Positions 1 through 9,578 of a stretch of 64,000 bases of DNA are shown here, piece by piece. Below the pieces are notes generated by a model. The model did no database searches, was not told the DNA's origin, and saw nothing but the letters and a program-made list of their open reading frames with translations. Source of the DNA: Armatimonadota bacterium (GTDB taxonomy: Bacteria; Armatimonadota; Zipacnadia; JAUWAU01); assembly GCA_030601885.1 (NCBI GenBank), contig JAUWAU010000010.1:62001-126000 (forward strand), given 5' to 3'. The translations under genes were made by a program, and so were the position numbers. Every line of letters begins with the position of its first letter. Position 1 is the first letter of the stretch.

Positions 1-701
1 GCGTCAATGGTCTCCAGGTCGCGCATCTCGCCGACGAGCACGACGTCGGGATCCTCGCGCAGCGCGCTGCGAAGCGCGTCGGCGAAGGCGTAGGTGTCGG
101 CGCCCAACTCACGCTGATTCACCATGGCCATCTTGTGCTGGTGCAGATACTCGATGGGGTCTTCGATGGTGAGGATGTGGACCGCGCGGTTGCAGTTTAT
201 GTAATCGATCATCGCCGCCTGGGTGGTGGACTTGCCCGCGCCCGTATACCCAGTGATCAGTATCAGCCCGCTGTTGCGGTTGGTGATGTCGGACAGAACA
301 GTGGGCAAGTTCAGCTCCTCGAGTGTGGGGATCCGGCTGGGTATCGCCCGTAGCGCCGCCGATACAGTGTCTCGCTGCCAAAAGACGTTGACCCGGAAGC
401 GCCCGACGTACTTGACGCCATAGGAGAAGTCGAGCTCGTGGGTTTTCTCGAACCTCTGCAGTTGCGAGTCGTTCAACACGTCGTATATGAGCCGCTGGGC
501 CTCCATCGGGGGCAGCGGCTGATAGTTCGTGGGAACGAGACGGCCGTCTATCCGAAGCATGGGCGGCAGACCGACGGTCAAATGCAAGTCGGATGCGCCC
601 TGCTCCATGGTGACCGTGCACAGAGTGTCCAGGTCGATGTCCTCAGTACTCGCTCGCTGGGGCATCGCCTCGGCAACGGTTGCTGGTGATGCGTCTGCCA
701 T
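1..701 (-). CDS. pilT: Type IV pilus retraction ATPase PilT (partial, C-terminus beyond window)
   Basis: The 233 visible N-terminal residues match the PilT/GspE secretion ATPase family, the hexameric inner-membrane motor that depolymerises type IV pili. The nucleotide-binding loop is TGYTGAGKSTT near residues 150-160, a slight variant of the usual TGPTGSGKST. It is followed by the NQRELG stretch and the Asp-box/Walker B region REDPDVVLVGEMRDLETI at the window edge. The ATG at 701 opens MADASPATVAEAMPQ; the start lies 25 bases after the pilB stop, so the two are almost certainly cotranscribed. The C-terminal half, including the AIRNLIRE signature, lies outside the window. PilU is possible, but the motor class is clear. 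Confidence 0.93.
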   Translation of the reverse strand, partial: MADASPATVAEAMPQRASTEDIDLDTLCTVTMEQGASDLHLTVGLPPMLRIDGRLVPTNYQPLPPMEAQRLIYDVLNDSQLQRFEKTHELDFSYGVKYVGRFRVNVFWQRDTVSAALRAIPSRIPTLEELNLPTVLSDITNRNSGLILITGYTGAGKSTTQAAMIDYINCNRAVHILTIEDPIEYLHQHKMAMVNQRELGADTYAFADALRSALREDPDVVLVGEMRDLETID

Positions 702-726
702 CTCAGGGGACGGCTCCTTCCGGCGA

Positions 727-2457
727 CTACTCGACTTGCGTGTGTCGATAGGCTTCCTCAATGGTGGTGATGCCCTGGAGCACCTTGGCGGCGGCATCCT
801 GGGCGAGCGTAATCATGCCCAACTTCTGCACCGCGTGCTCGTGGATCTCGTGTGCCGGCGCCTGCCGCAACACCATGTTGCGGACAGGGTCGGAAACCGG
901 CAGTAGTTCGTAGATACCGACGCGCCCGCGATACCCGTCGAAACAGTAGTCGCACCCACGTGCCTTGTAGAAGGACACCGCCTCGGCGTCCTCGACCTGC
1001 AGCCCGACCAGATCCAGTGCTTCCTTCGGCGGCTTATAGGATTCGCGGCATCGCTGGCAGAGCCGACGTACGAGCCGCTGGGCCAACACTCCGATGACGG
1101 ACGATGCGACGAGGAAGGGTTCCACCTCCATCTCCACGAGGCGCGCAATGGCGCCGGCTGCGTCATTGGTGTGCAGCGTGCTGAGCACCAAGTGACCCGT
1201 CAGCGCCGCCTCCGTCGCGATCTTTGCAGTTTCGGAATCTCGGATCTCGCCGACCATGATCACGTCCGGATCCTGCCGCAGCATCTCACGCAAGATGGTG
1301 GCGAACGTCATGCCGGCCCGTTGGTGCACATTCGCCTGCGTGAGTCCCTCTACTTCGTATTCCACAGGATCTTCCACTGTGAGAATGTTTTTTTCGGGCG
1401 TGTTGATCTTCTGCAACGCCGAGTACAGCGTGGTGGATTTGCCGCTGCCGGTCGGGCCCGTGACGAGAATGATGCCGTGGGGCCTCGTGATGAGGCCCTC
1501 GAAGGCTTCCTGCACATCGTGGGAGAAGCCGAGCTTGCCGAGGCCCAGTGCGATGCTCGTCTTATCCAATATGCGGAGCACGATCTTTTCGCCGAACTGC
1601 GCCGGCAGCGTTGAGACGCGGAAGTCGTAATCGCGCCCGCCCACCGTGAGGCCGATCCGTCCGCCCTGCGGAGAGCGCTTCTCGTCGATTTTCATCGACG
1701 ACATGATCTTGATTCTGGACGTGAGATACGGCACCGCCCATCTCGGCACGCTCATCTCATCTCGAAGCAGCCCGTCCACCCGGTATCTGATCCGCACCTG
1801 AGTGGGCTCGGGTTGGACGTGGATGTCACTGGCTTCTTGCCTGATGGCACGGCTGATAATCATATTCACCAGCTTGACGACCGGCGATTCGCCGGCGATG
1901 AACTCCGTCTCGTCAAGCGATATGTCCTCGTCCTCATCCCGGTCAGTATGCTCAGCGACCGCCACGTGATCTTCAGGCATCTCGCTGAGCACGCTCTGGA
2001 GGGCCTCGGAGATACGCCCCTGAGTGCTCGCGAGCCGGCCTATAGCTTCCATAATGTCGTCCTCGGTAGCTATGACCGGCTCCAGCTCGTACTCGTAACT
2101 CGTGGCCAGGCGGATCTGGTCGATGGCGACGATGTTATTGGGGTCCGCCATCGCGATGGTGAGCTTGCCGGCGTTGCGCGCTATGGCAACGCACTTGTGC
2201 TTGCGCATCAAGCTCTCGGGAAGAATGCGTGCAGCGGCCTCGTCCGCATCCACATCGGCCAGATCCACGAAGGGAACGCCGAATTGCATGCCCAGGCAGA
2301 TGGCGTTCTCCTTCTCGCTGATGTAGCCCATATTGACCAGGATCTGACCAATGAATTCGTTGGTCTCTTCGCTGATTCGTAGTGCCTCTTCGAGCTGCTC
2401 CTGCGTAAGCGATGTGTTGTCAACCAGTATCTGGCCGATGAGTTGGGACTTAAGCAT
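727..2457 (-). CDS. pilB: Type IV pilus assembly ATPase PilB
   Basis: This is a 576-residue GspE/PilB-family ATPase that powers pilus extension at the cytoplasmic face of the inner membrane. The N-terminal 150 residues form the MshEN-type domain (LIGQILVDNTSLTQEQL). Walker A (GPTGSGKST) is near residues 334-342 and Walker B (LRQDPDVIMVGEIRD) near 395-405. A tetracysteine zinc site is made by CQRC near 468 and CDYC near 500, as in canonical PilB. I chose the ATG at 2457 over a TTG two codons upstream; neither has a strong ribosome site. Length and motif order are normal. It sits between the secretin gene (27 bases upstream) and pilT. Confidence 0.95.
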   Translation of the reverse strand: MLKSQLIGQILVDNTSLTQEQLEEALRISEETNEFIGQILVNMGYISEKENAICLGMQFGVPFVDLADVDADEAAARILPESLMRKHKCVAIARNAGKLTIAMADPNNIVAIDQIRLATSYEYELEPVIATEDDIMEAIGRLASTQGRISEALQSVLSEMPEDHVAVAEHTDRDEDEDISLDETEFIAGESPVVKLVNMIISRAIRQEASDIHVQPEPTQVRIRYRVDGLLRDEMSVPRWAVPYLTSRIKIMSSMKIDEKRSPQGGRIGLTVGGRDYDFRVSTLPAQFGEKIVLRILDKTSIALGLGKLGFSHDVQEAFEGLITRPHGIILVTGPTGSGKSTTLYSALQKINTPEKNILTVEDPVEYEVEGLTQANVHQRAGMTFATILREMLRQDPDVIMVGEIRDSETAKIATEAALTGHLVLSTLHTNDAAGAIARLVEMEVEPFLVASSVIGVLAQRLVRRLCQRCRESYKPPKEALDLVGLQVEDAEAVSFYKARGCDYCFDGYRGRVGIYELLPVSDPVRNMVLRQAPAHEIHEHAVQKLGMITLAQDAAAKVLQGITTIEEAYRHTQVE

Positions 2458-2490
2458 TGGCAATCACTATCTTGGGTCCGGCCGATCCCT

Positions 2491-5400
2491 TTATGCCGGG
2501 GGCACAACCACAGTGGCGGGTGCGCCCGCAGCCGGAGAGCCCGCTGGCAATAGCTCGATGGTTGCCATGATGACCACTTCGCTCTTCTGGCGCGACTTGG
2601 TCCGCTGCGAGAAGAGCTCTCCGATGAACGGAAAATCCTTGAGGAATGGAATGCCCGACTTCGTAATGCTCTCCTGTTCCTGCAGCAAGCCCCCTATGAT
2701 GATGGTGTCCCCATCTTTCGCCCACATGATTGTCGTGGCTTCGCGAGTGTCAATGCGCGGGAAGCCAGATGGTGTGAACTCGGCGAAGTTGCTCACGTGC
2801 GGCCTTATGTACATCTCAATGGTGCCGTCCGACTTCACCACCGGCGCGAAGTCTACGCCGAGGCCGACCTCCTGGAAGTTGAGGCTTCGCGTGACGGTGC
2901 CCTCGCCGGGAACGGACGTCTCAAATGGAATGATGCTCCCCACCAGTATCTTCCCCAACTTGGTGCTTTCCACCACGATTTTCGGACTGGAGAGCACCCG
3001 CGTGCGTGCCTTGCTGTCCACCGCCGTGACAATGGCGCTCAAGGTCCAGGGATCACGGACGAACGTGCCGAATCGCCAGCCGTCCACCGGGGGGCCCTCG
3101 TTGAAGACGATACCGGGCAATGTCCAAATCAGGCCGACCGTCGCGCTCTTGGTATAGCTCACCTCTATGATGCTGGTGCTGATCTGCACGCGCGGCAGCG
3201 GGGCATCGAGCTGCTCGATTACCCCCACGGCCTTGGCCACGATGCTGGGCTCGCCTCGCAGCAGAATCGTCCCGATCTTTCTCAGAGCACCTGCATCCCG
3301 GATGCCTGTCATCGACAGCTCTGCCTCGCTCCCCACGCCAGAGTGGACGATTACCTCCAGACCCTCGGGATACAGCGTCGCCAGTGTGGTCTGGATCTCC
3401 TCTGGATCTTGATGGTCGATGACGACAATTTCCACCACCAGCGCCTCCACCGGCAACGGCACTTCTTCCGCCGGCACATCGATGGTCTGCAGAACCTGTT
3501 CGGCCTGCGCTATCGCGCGCGGCCCGCCACGAAGCTGGATCACCCGCACGGGCACCTCTGGCCCGGCGGTCGTCACAGTGACCTCCGGAACGTAGTTCTG
3601 CAGGGCCGCCTTGGCGTCATCGGGCGCCAAATGCTGCAGCGTGTACAACGTCGTGATGGGCGGCAGCTCCTTGTCCACGCGCTGGAGCTCGTCGTGGATT
3701 TGCTGCGCTGTCGCATCATCTCTTATTCCCCTGAAGACCACGACATTGAGATCTCTTGCGGCGCTGACTGCAATCCCCCAGTCCTCGGCAAATTGGCTGA
3801 AGTAGTCGGCTATCGCGTCGGGTATGGCGTATTGGGGCTCGTAGGTGAACATCTGGCCGCGCTCCGCCACAACCCGTTCGATCGGCGCCAGCTTCGCCAG
3901 CTCCTCCGAGGTGCCCACGACGTACGTCTGCTTGTCCAGGAGAATGTAATCATAGCCCTGCAGCTTGGTGACGATGTTCAGGGCGTTCTCGAAGGTCACG
4001 CCCGAGAGGTCAACTGTTATTGTGCCCTGTACGCTGCTGCTAGCGACAATGCTTTTCCCAGAATACTTCCCGAGCGCTACGAGCACGGCGGTGATGTCCG
4101 CCTCGTGAAAGTGCAGTTCGATCAAGTCGGGCTCGTCCGCCGCGGCACCGCGTGCCCCTGCCTGCGCCGCGACGAGCACCTCGAGTTGCCGTGGTGCGAT
4201 GGCCGCTACGATCGTCTTCTTGCCAGGGACGAGATACGAACTACACGAGGCGGCCTCCCTGAGCATGATGCTGACGCTTGTCTCGGCATCAGTGGCCACG
4301 ACGTCTACCTGCTCGACGACGCCGTGGCGCACCCGCAGTTGCCGAGCGCACTCGGGACCGATCTCGGTATTCGGCAGATGCAACACGTAGCGCAACGGCA
4401 CGCTGAGCCGCTCGGCACGGAAGTCCACCGCCGCGCTCGTCTCTATGTGCAGCTCGAAGCGCTCCGGAGCGGGCGCTTGCCATATCGATGTAACCGCCGC
4501 ACGCCGTGCGGCAGCCACGGCTCGGGGCGCCATCGGCGCCGCACGTCGTGGGACAGCGGGAAGGCGGACGGAAGGCAGACTCGCAAGGGCCGCGCGAGCC
4601 GGCAGGTCGGCGAGAGTCCCGCCGGCCGGCAGCCGCAGTGTGGCGCTGGTCAAAGGCCGATACGATGCCACAGTAACGTGGCTCTGCTGCGCTGGCAGTG
4701 CGGCCGCCAGCAGGCGCATCTGCGGCGGGGTTGTCCTCGCCTCCGCCGTGCGTTCGCCGCCTGGCAGCTTCGGCAACCAGCCGTCGCGCTCGGCCAATTC
4801 GGGCAGCACGTCGATGGCCGCCAGCGTCGTCAGCGGCTCGACCTCGTACTCAGCCAATGCCGCCACACGCGTTGCCGGGGCAACCGCCGGTGTCTCCACC
4901 AGCGCTGCGGGTACCGCCTGTCCTCGCACAGCGCGCATGAACCCACTCCACAGCGAGCCGGCAAAAGCAGCCGGTGGCAGGGCCAACCGCGGGGCACCGA
5001 CGGAGGGCCGATCGGGAGTTGCCCCGAGAGCGCCCAGCCCGCGACCGCCCACGACGATCACCATTCCCTGCCCATCAGCCGCCGGGCCAGCGCTGCACCC
5101 GATCGGCTCGCGGAGATTCACCACCACGCGCACCCGGCGGGCGTCCGTGGGCGCCTTGGCGATCCGGACATCTTGCACCGGGCCGTAAGCCACGCTGAAG
5201 TCGCACTGCTGCTCCGCGTGCATTTGAACCCCGTACAGCTCCAGAACGTATCGGGGTGGTTCAGACAGCATCGCTGTCTCGTAGCGCACTGGCGTGTCCA
5301 CGTCGATCTCGATAAGTAGCCGACCCTCGTCATGTGCCACCGAGAGCCCCCGAAGCATCCGCACGGATTCGCGCGTCGTCGTGCCCGGCCGCGCCGTCAC

Positions 5401-5526
5401 GCGCGGTCCGGCAAACGCCGCAGCGGCTGCCCACAGCAGTGCCACAATGCCTGGCCAGACAAGGATGCCGATCACAAAGGATGTCGGCGCAGATCGGTGC
5501 CTTCGGCTTCCTCCGGTTGCTCGCAT
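2491..5526 (-). CDS. pilQ: Type IV pilus secretin PilQ with two AMIN domains
   Basis: This 1011-residue outer-membrane secretin is the gated channel for the pilus. A hydrophobic N-terminus (about residues 15-40) acts as signal peptide. Two AMIN-like beta domains (about 55-155 and 350-450) would bind peptidoglycan, and they are separated by a low-complexity Ala/Pro linker. The N0/STN domain starts near 465 (LHFHEADITAVLVALGKYSG), followed by secretin N repeats. The secretin core has LSSPKIVV near 840 and the family signature GDTIIIGGLLQEQES, then FPFIGELFSQR, near the C-terminus. The ATG at 5526 has AGGGGGA ten bases upstream. The protein is longer than typical PilQ because of the linker and second AMIN domain. 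Confidence 0.93.
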   Translation of the reverse strand: MRATGGSRRHRSAPTSFVIGILVWPGIVALLWAAAAAFAGPRVTARPGTTTRESVRMLRGLSVAHDEGRLLIEIDVDTPVRYETAMLSEPPRYVLELYGVQMHAEQQCDFSVAYGPVQDVRIAKAPTDARRVRVVVNLREPIGCSAGPAADGQGMVIVVGGRGLGALGATPDRPSVGAPRLALPPAAFAGSLWSGFMRAVRGQAVPAALVETPAVAPATRVAALAEYEVEPLTTLAAIDVLPELAERDGWLPKLPGGERTAEARTTPPQMRLLAAALPAQQSHVTVASYRPLTSATLRLPAGGTLADLPARAALASLPSVRLPAVPRRAAPMAPRAVAAARRAAVTSIWQAPAPERFELHIETSAAVDFRAERLSVPLRYVLHLPNTEIGPECARQLRVRHGVVEQVDVVATDAETSVSIMLREAASCSSYLVPGKKTIVAAIAPRQLEVLVAAQAGARGAAADEPDLIELHFHEADITAVLVALGKYSGKSIVASSSVQGTITVDLSGVTFENALNIVTKLQGYDYILLDKQTYVVGTSEELAKLAPIERVVAERGQMFTYEPQYAIPDAIADYFSQFAEDWGIAVSAARDLNVVVFRGIRDDATAQQIHDELQRVDKELPPITTLYTLQHLAPDDAKAALQNYVPEVTVTTAGPEVPVRVIQLRGGPRAIAQAEQVLQTIDVPAEEVPLPVEALVVEIVVIDHQDPEEIQTTLATLYPEGLEVIVHSGVGSEAELSMTGIRDAGALRKIGTILLRGEPSIVAKAVGVIEQLDAPLPRVQISTSIIEVSYTKSATVGLIWTLPGIVFNEGPPVDGWRFGTFVRDPWTLSAIVTAVDSKARTRVLSSPKIVVESTKLGKILVGSIIPFETSVPGEGTVTRSLNFQEVGLGVDFAPVVKSDGTIEMYIRPHVSNFAEFTPSGFPRIDTREATTIMWAKDGDTIIIGGLLQEQESITKSGIPFLKDFPFIGELFSQRTKSRQKSEVVIMATIELLPAGSPAAGAPATVVVPPA

Positions 5527-5596
5527 CGGCTAGTCCCCCTTGACTCTGACGCAAAGCTGCGATATGTGCTTCGATCCTCTCACGGATGTTGCTCCA

Positions 5597-6373
5597 CTAA
5601 CGCCAAGGCCGGGCGCGAGCCGTGCTTCCCTGCGCACGCGCGCTGCTCTCTTGTTCCGGCCGCACCGGAAGCGTCGTGGAGGCCAGGTTCGTCTTTATGG
5701 TGACGCTTCCGGGTCCGATAGCGGCGACCACAAGGCGTTTGGGCCCAGGTATTCGTTCGCCCTCCCCCAGAAAGAGCGTCGGCGTTCCGTCGGAGGCCGA
5801 CAGATCTCTCAGCACTGCGATGCGCCGCTTCCCCGTTATTGTGCCGACGCATCGAATGGACTCTTCCCTGGCGACTCGTTCGGGAAGGATGCCCGGGAAG
5901 CCGGAGCCGCGCTTTCTGACTCGCGCTGCCGCCCCGACGGGTGGTGAAGGAGCAATCTCGGGCCCCTCTCGTCCCGCCACGAGTGTCGCCGCGGGAATCT
6001 CGAGCTCAATCATCCCCGGCGCCGAGGGCTCGATGCCCTCGGGCAACTCCTCGGCGGAGGGCTCGACACGCCTGTCCAGTGGGCGAAGTATATCCCCCGC
6101 TGGCAACTCTATGAGCGCGAGCGCCTCGGCGGGGGTCGCCTTCGCCACGGCCGGCGCCGGACGAACTGCCGGCCTCGCCGGCTTCGCACTCTCCGCTTCG
6201 TCGGGCACGGGCAAACGCGTCTTCACGTGCTCCGGAGCCTTTGCCGTTGCGGCCGGGCGGCCGGCGCCGGCGGCAGCCCGAAAGTCCTGGAGGCTCTTGA
6301 GGCCAAAGAAGGCCAGGAGTATGAATCCCACAACGAGGGCCGGGATTTGCCACTTCTTCGTCTTCTTTTCCAT
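5597..6373 (-). CDS. pilP: PilP-like pilus assembly protein
   Basis: A 258-residue protein with one N-terminal transmembrane segment (about residues 9-26), a long Ala/Pro/Glu-rich linker and a C-terminal beta-rich domain (about 165-245) that includes CVGTITGKRRIAVL and GPGSVTI. That layout and its place between pilO and pilQ match PilP, the inner-membrane lipoprotein or protein that connects PilNO to the secretin. There is no lipobox, so it would be membrane-anchored rather than lipidated. Sequence similarity to known PilP is weak to the eye, so the assignment rests on position and architecture. It starts 66 bases after the pilO stop. Confidence 0.7.
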   Translation of the reverse strand: MEKKTKKWQIPALVVGFILLAFFGLKSLQDFRAAAGAGRPAATAKAPEHVKTRLPVPDEAESAKPARPAVRPAPAVAKATPAEALALIELPAGDILRPLDRRVEPSAEELPEGIEPSAPGMIELEIPAATLVAGREGPEIAPSPPVGAAARVRKRGSGFPGILPERVAREESIRCVGTITGKRRIAVLRDLSASDGTPTLFLGEGERIPGPKRLVVAAIGPGSVTIKTNLASTTLPVRPEQESSARAQGSTARARPWR

Positions 6374-6439
6374 CGCTTCGTCCCACTCCCACCTACGAGC
6401 GGCACCGATGTGTATGCCGACGGCGCGCCCCTGCGCACG

Positions 6440-7120
6440 CTAGTCATGCACTTGGGCCACGACCTTGCCGGGAAAGCCTCCGGCGGGCTCCACAATGAAG
6501 GCAGTCACATCGAAGTCCAGGTCCGCTTCCGCCCCGCCGTCAGGACGGAATTGATTGCCCCGCCGTTGGATGGTGATCTCCTTGACGAACAGCATCTTTC
6601 TGAGCGAGCCCATGCCCTTCAGCAGCGCGAAGGCGCTCTCGAAACTGCCGCGAAAGCGCAGCACCAAATCCAGTTCGTCGTAGCGCTGGCCCTGGAGTTC
6701 GGCGGCGCTGTCCTGACCCTCGTTGGCCGAGGCGGACGCCTGCGCGCCGGTGCGCGTAATGACTTTTCCCTCGTGCCACTCGCCAGGTCGAGCCTCGGAA
6801 ATATCATTCCCTGTCAGTAGCGCCTCGGACTCGATCTGCTTCAGCAGCGTGGGCACGTAGGCCCGCTGAGGCAAGTCCTGTTCCAGCACGGACAGTATTG
6901 CGTCCAACTCCCGGTTCTGTTTCTCAAGCTGCTCGATGCTTACGCTGTTGACGGCGTTCTGCAACTCTGCCAGGCGCTGCCGGGTGTCGGTCTCCTCGGC
7001 CCTGAGCACGCGCAAGGCATTGGCCATGCTCACGCACACGACGAGGAAAAGGACCAGTAGCGCCAGCGCGATGCTCGCCAGCACCCAAAAGGCTCTGTTG
7101 GCGAAACTGCCCGAGGTCAT
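6440..7120 (-). CDS. pilO: Type IV pilus inner-membrane alignment protein PilO
   Basis: A 226-residue protein with one N-terminal membrane helix (about residues 10-32), then a coiled coil (about 38-75, rich in Glu, Gln and Leu), then a ferredoxin-like C-terminal domain. This is the PilO plan; PilO pairs with PilN in the inner-membrane alignment complex. Its ATG overlaps the pilN stop by four bases (ATGA), which points to translational coupling and a 1:1 complex. Confidence 0.88.
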   Translation of the reverse strand: MTSGSFANRAFWVLASIALALLVLFLVVCVSMANALRVLRAEETDTRQRLAELQNAVNSVSIEQLEKQNRELDAILSVLEQDLPQRAYVPTLLKQIESEALLTGNDISEARPGEWHEGKVITRTGAQASASANEGQDSAAELQGQRYDELDLVLRFRGSFESAFALLKGMGSLRKMLFVKEITIQRRGNQFRPDGGAEADLDFDVTAFIVEPAGGFPGKVVAQVHD

Positions 7121-7737
7121 GCCGTATCAGCCCCTTGCTCTGGGACGGCGAGTATAGCGATGATCTCAAAGCGATACGTGGATATTTCGTTCTCGCCGCC
7201 CGGCTGAAGGGAGGTCGAGTTCAGCCACGTCTCGGCGAATGAGGGCATATTGTCCAGGTTCGTCATGAATCGGCCGACGCGCTCTAACTGCAGCGCCGAC
7301 CCGGCGATGGCCAAGCCCCGTTGCGCCTTCGGTGGCGTTGTGGCACCCTCGGCCCGCTTGCGCAGCCGGATCGTGGACGAGGAGGCCATGCTCCTGAGTG
7401 ACACGCCGGGCGGCACGGCAAGGCTCACGTCTCGAAGCACCGCGCACCAGAGCCGTTCGCTATCGCGCGCCTCATTGAGCAGCGCAACCAGCGGCTCCTT
7501 TGCCTCGATCTGCTCGGCGAGCACATCGACGGCTCGCTTTTGCTCCTGCAACTGGGCAATCTCATCTTTGACCTTCTGCGATTGCGCCCGGCGCTTACTC
7601 ACCGTCACCTGCGAGATGGTGAACACGGCAACAGTGGCCACCAGGAAAACCATCACGGTGATCAGAGATATCCGAGCGAATCTCTCACTCGCGCGGCGCT
7701 GTCGCTGTCGTTCCGCCACTAAGTTGATGTCTATCAT
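7117..7737 (-). CDS. pilN: Type IV pilus protein PilN
   Basis: A 206-residue bitopic protein starting MIDINLVAERQRQRR, the hallmark PilN N-terminus (usually INLLP) that inserts into the groove of PilM. A transmembrane helix follows (about residues 27-48), then a coiled coil and a periplasmic domain (about 85-200). It overlaps pilO by four bases downstream and lies 36 bases after pilM. Confidence 0.9.
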   Translation of the reverse strand: MIDINLVAERQRQRRASERFARISLITVMVFLVATVAVFTISQVTVSKRRAQSQKVKDEIAQLQEQKRAVDVLAEQIEAKEPLVALLNEARDSERLWCAVLRDVSLAVPPGVSLRSMASSSTIRLRKRAEGATTPPKAQRGLAIAGSALQLERVGRFMTNLDNMPSFAETWLNSTSLQPGGENEISTYRFEIIAILAVPEQGADTA

Positions 7738-7773
7738 GTACTCTCAACTCCCCTCGCCGCCTGCGCTGCCGCG

Positions 7774-8958
7774 TCATGCCGGCACAGATGGCTGCAGGGC
7801 GAGGTGGCTGGCCGGCGTGCCAGCGAACGGATACCGCCCTGACCTGACAGCATCGCGCAGCGCCAGTCCCACCACCGCCGACATGGTGGGCCCAAACGCC
7901 GCGGCGTACTGAGGATCGACGTCCCGGATGGTGATGGCAGTATCGGTGAACACGTTCGTGACCTGAACCGGCACGCCGAGCTGCTGCTCCAGGTAGGGGC
8001 CAATGTTGCGCATGTTTGCCGTGCCGCCGCTCAGCAGGACGCGATCTATCACCGGCGCGGAGGGGTCCATGGAGAGCTGGGTCGCGAGGAAGACGAATGA
8101 TCTCTGAATATCGCGCGTGATCTCCTCCAACGCCGGCGCGGCGATCTGACTCACCTGCCGGGGCTGGTCGTCCAGCGATGCCATGTCCTCACGCCGACAC
8201 GCCACGGCCTGCTGCTCCTTCAGCTCGCGAGCCTCATTCTGATCTATGTTCATGGCCGACGCGATCGCTCGGTCCATCGTGGCCCCGGCAATGGGGATAA
8301 TGCGCGGGAACACAAAGGCCCCCTGCCGCACCATCGTCATCTCGGTGAAACTGCTTCCGATCCTGATGAGAGCCAGCGTGTCCTCGAATGCACGCGGGTC
8401 CTGACTTGCATAGATGCACGCGCGCATCGACGCGAATTGCTCGACATCGACATAGATGGGGTCGAGTCGCGCCATCTCGAGGGCCTCCACACGACTGTTG
8501 ACCACTTCGCTGCGCACCGCCACCAACAGAACGGTCATCTGGTCATTGTCCCGATCCTCGGAATCCAGCACCTGACACTCCACCAGGCTTTGGTCGATGT
8601 CGAATGGTATGTGCTTGCGGGCCTCGAAGCGAATTGACTTGTGGAGACTCTTTTGCAGCGACCGGGGCATTTGAATCCTCGTCGCCACCAGCGAAGGATC
8701 CGTAGCCAGAGCGGCGGCCACGTTCGCGTCCGCCCCCATGGTCTGCATCAGGTCGGTGATGGCACTGGCCACGCTCGCCCGATCCACGACAACCCCGTTT
8801 TCCATGGCTCCGGGTGGCGTCAGCACGGTGCCCAAGGCGGTGATCTCCACGTGCTCCTTGCGAGTCACCACCTCCACCGCCTTGATGCTGTAACTGCCTA
8901 TGTCGATGGCAATGACCTTCTGTGTGCCGAGCAATTGAGACAGTATGCCTGAGGCCAT
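7774..8958 (-). CDS. pilM: Type IV pilus actin-like ATPase PilM
   Basis: A 394-residue cytoplasmic actin/FtsA-fold protein. The first phosphate-binding loop is IDIGSYSIKAVEV near residues 18-30, and the adenosine loop is LLSGGTANMRNI near 310-320. PilM recruits PilN and links the PilB/PilT motors to the inner-membrane ring. It is the first pil gene in the run. The upstream neighbour, 46 bases away, is a GTPase-like regulatory gene, not another pilus gene. Confidence 0.93.
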   Translation of the reverse strand: MASGILSQLLGTQKVIAIDIGSYSIKAVEVVTRKEHVEITALGTVLTPPGAMENGVVVDRASVASAITDLMQTMGADANVAAALATDPSLVATRIQMPRSLQKSLHKSIRFEARKHIPFDIDQSLVECQVLDSEDRDNDQMTVLLVAVRSEVVNSRVEALEMARLDPIYVDVEQFASMRACIYASQDPRAFEDTLALIRIGSSFTEMTMVRQGAFVFPRIIPIAGATMDRAIASAMNIDQNEARELKEQQAVACRREDMASLDDQPRQVSQIAAPALEEITRDIQRSFVFLATQLSMDPSAPVIDRVLLSGGTANMRNIGPYLEQQLGVPVQVTNVFTDTAITIRDVDPQYAAAFGPTMSAVVGLALRDAVRSGRYPFAGTPASHLALQPSVPA

Positions 8959-9004
8959 TCCGAATCGCCTCCGTGCTTCGGCCGTCAGCGCGGTTTAGGC
9001 GGCC

Positions 9005-9565
9005 TTAAGCAGCCCCGGCAGGCACCGAGACTGCTGCCGGACGCGGAACTGCAGACTCTTCGACGTGTACGGCCAGCATTTCTCGTAGGACAGCACATAG
9101 CGCTTGCTTCACGCTGCCGCGATCGCGGCACTCACACGGCACTATCGGTGTGCCCGGGCTCAGCTCGAGGCGCTCCGCCACCTGCTGGAGCCGCGACGCA
9201 TCGCCGGTGACACCCACAACCAGAGCCGATATACCCGAGTCCGCCACGGCACTAAGCACTTCTCGTGCGTTCGCGATACCCTCCTCGTTCGCTGACTCGA
9301 CGAGCACCAGGCAGCCCATCATATCGCGTCCAAGCACGTTCCACATGAAGGCAAACCGTCGGTCCCCCGAGATGACGTACAAGTTCAGAGCAAGGTCTTT
9401 GTCCACGGCCACCCGGCCAAACTGGATGAGCCTGGTGGCTCGGCCGAGCGTCACCCCATCATCGGGCCCAGTTGAAGGAGCGATCAGTATGTCCCCCATG
9501 CTGCGTCCGAGTTGCGTGAGCTGCTCGGCGCTCGTACCGGCGATCATTATCCGTACGCACGCCAT
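9005..9565 (-). CDS. Degenerate MglA/CvnD-type GTPase-like protein lacking a P-loop
   Basis: A 186-residue protein that reads like the small-GTPase domain of the MglA/CvnD group but with the nucleotide motifs eroded. Where GxxxxGK[ST] is expected, the N-terminus reads IMIAGTSAEQLTQ with no lysine. The switch I to switch II stretch is recognisable (IQFGRVAVDKDLALNLYVISGD, then RRFAFMWN) and aligns with the family pattern of DFG, LYLFGTPGQ and RFWFMWD, but the TPGQ is ISGD. The G4 motif [NT]KxD appears only as VTGD. Helices and strands in between are intact. It probably cannot bind or hydrolyse GTP normally and may act as a scaffold. It lies between the DUF4388 gene (13 bases upstream) and pilM. 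Confidence 0.65.
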   Translation of the reverse strand: MACVRIMIAGTSAEQLTQLGRSMGDILIAPSTGPDDGVTLGRATRLIQFGRVAVDKDLALNLYVISGDRRFAFMWNVLGRDMMGCLVLVESANEEGIANAREVLSAVADSGISALVVGVTGDASRLQQVAERLELSPGTPIVPCECRDRGSVKQALCAVLREMLAVHVEESAVPRPAAVSVPAGAA

Positions 9566-9578
9566 CCGTGCACCACCA

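Noticed and set aside
2797..5319. Long open frame on the plus strand opposite pilQ
   Set aside because: It is a shadow of the high-GC secretin gene; its composition (Arg/His/Gln-rich) has no domain pattern and no ribosome site.
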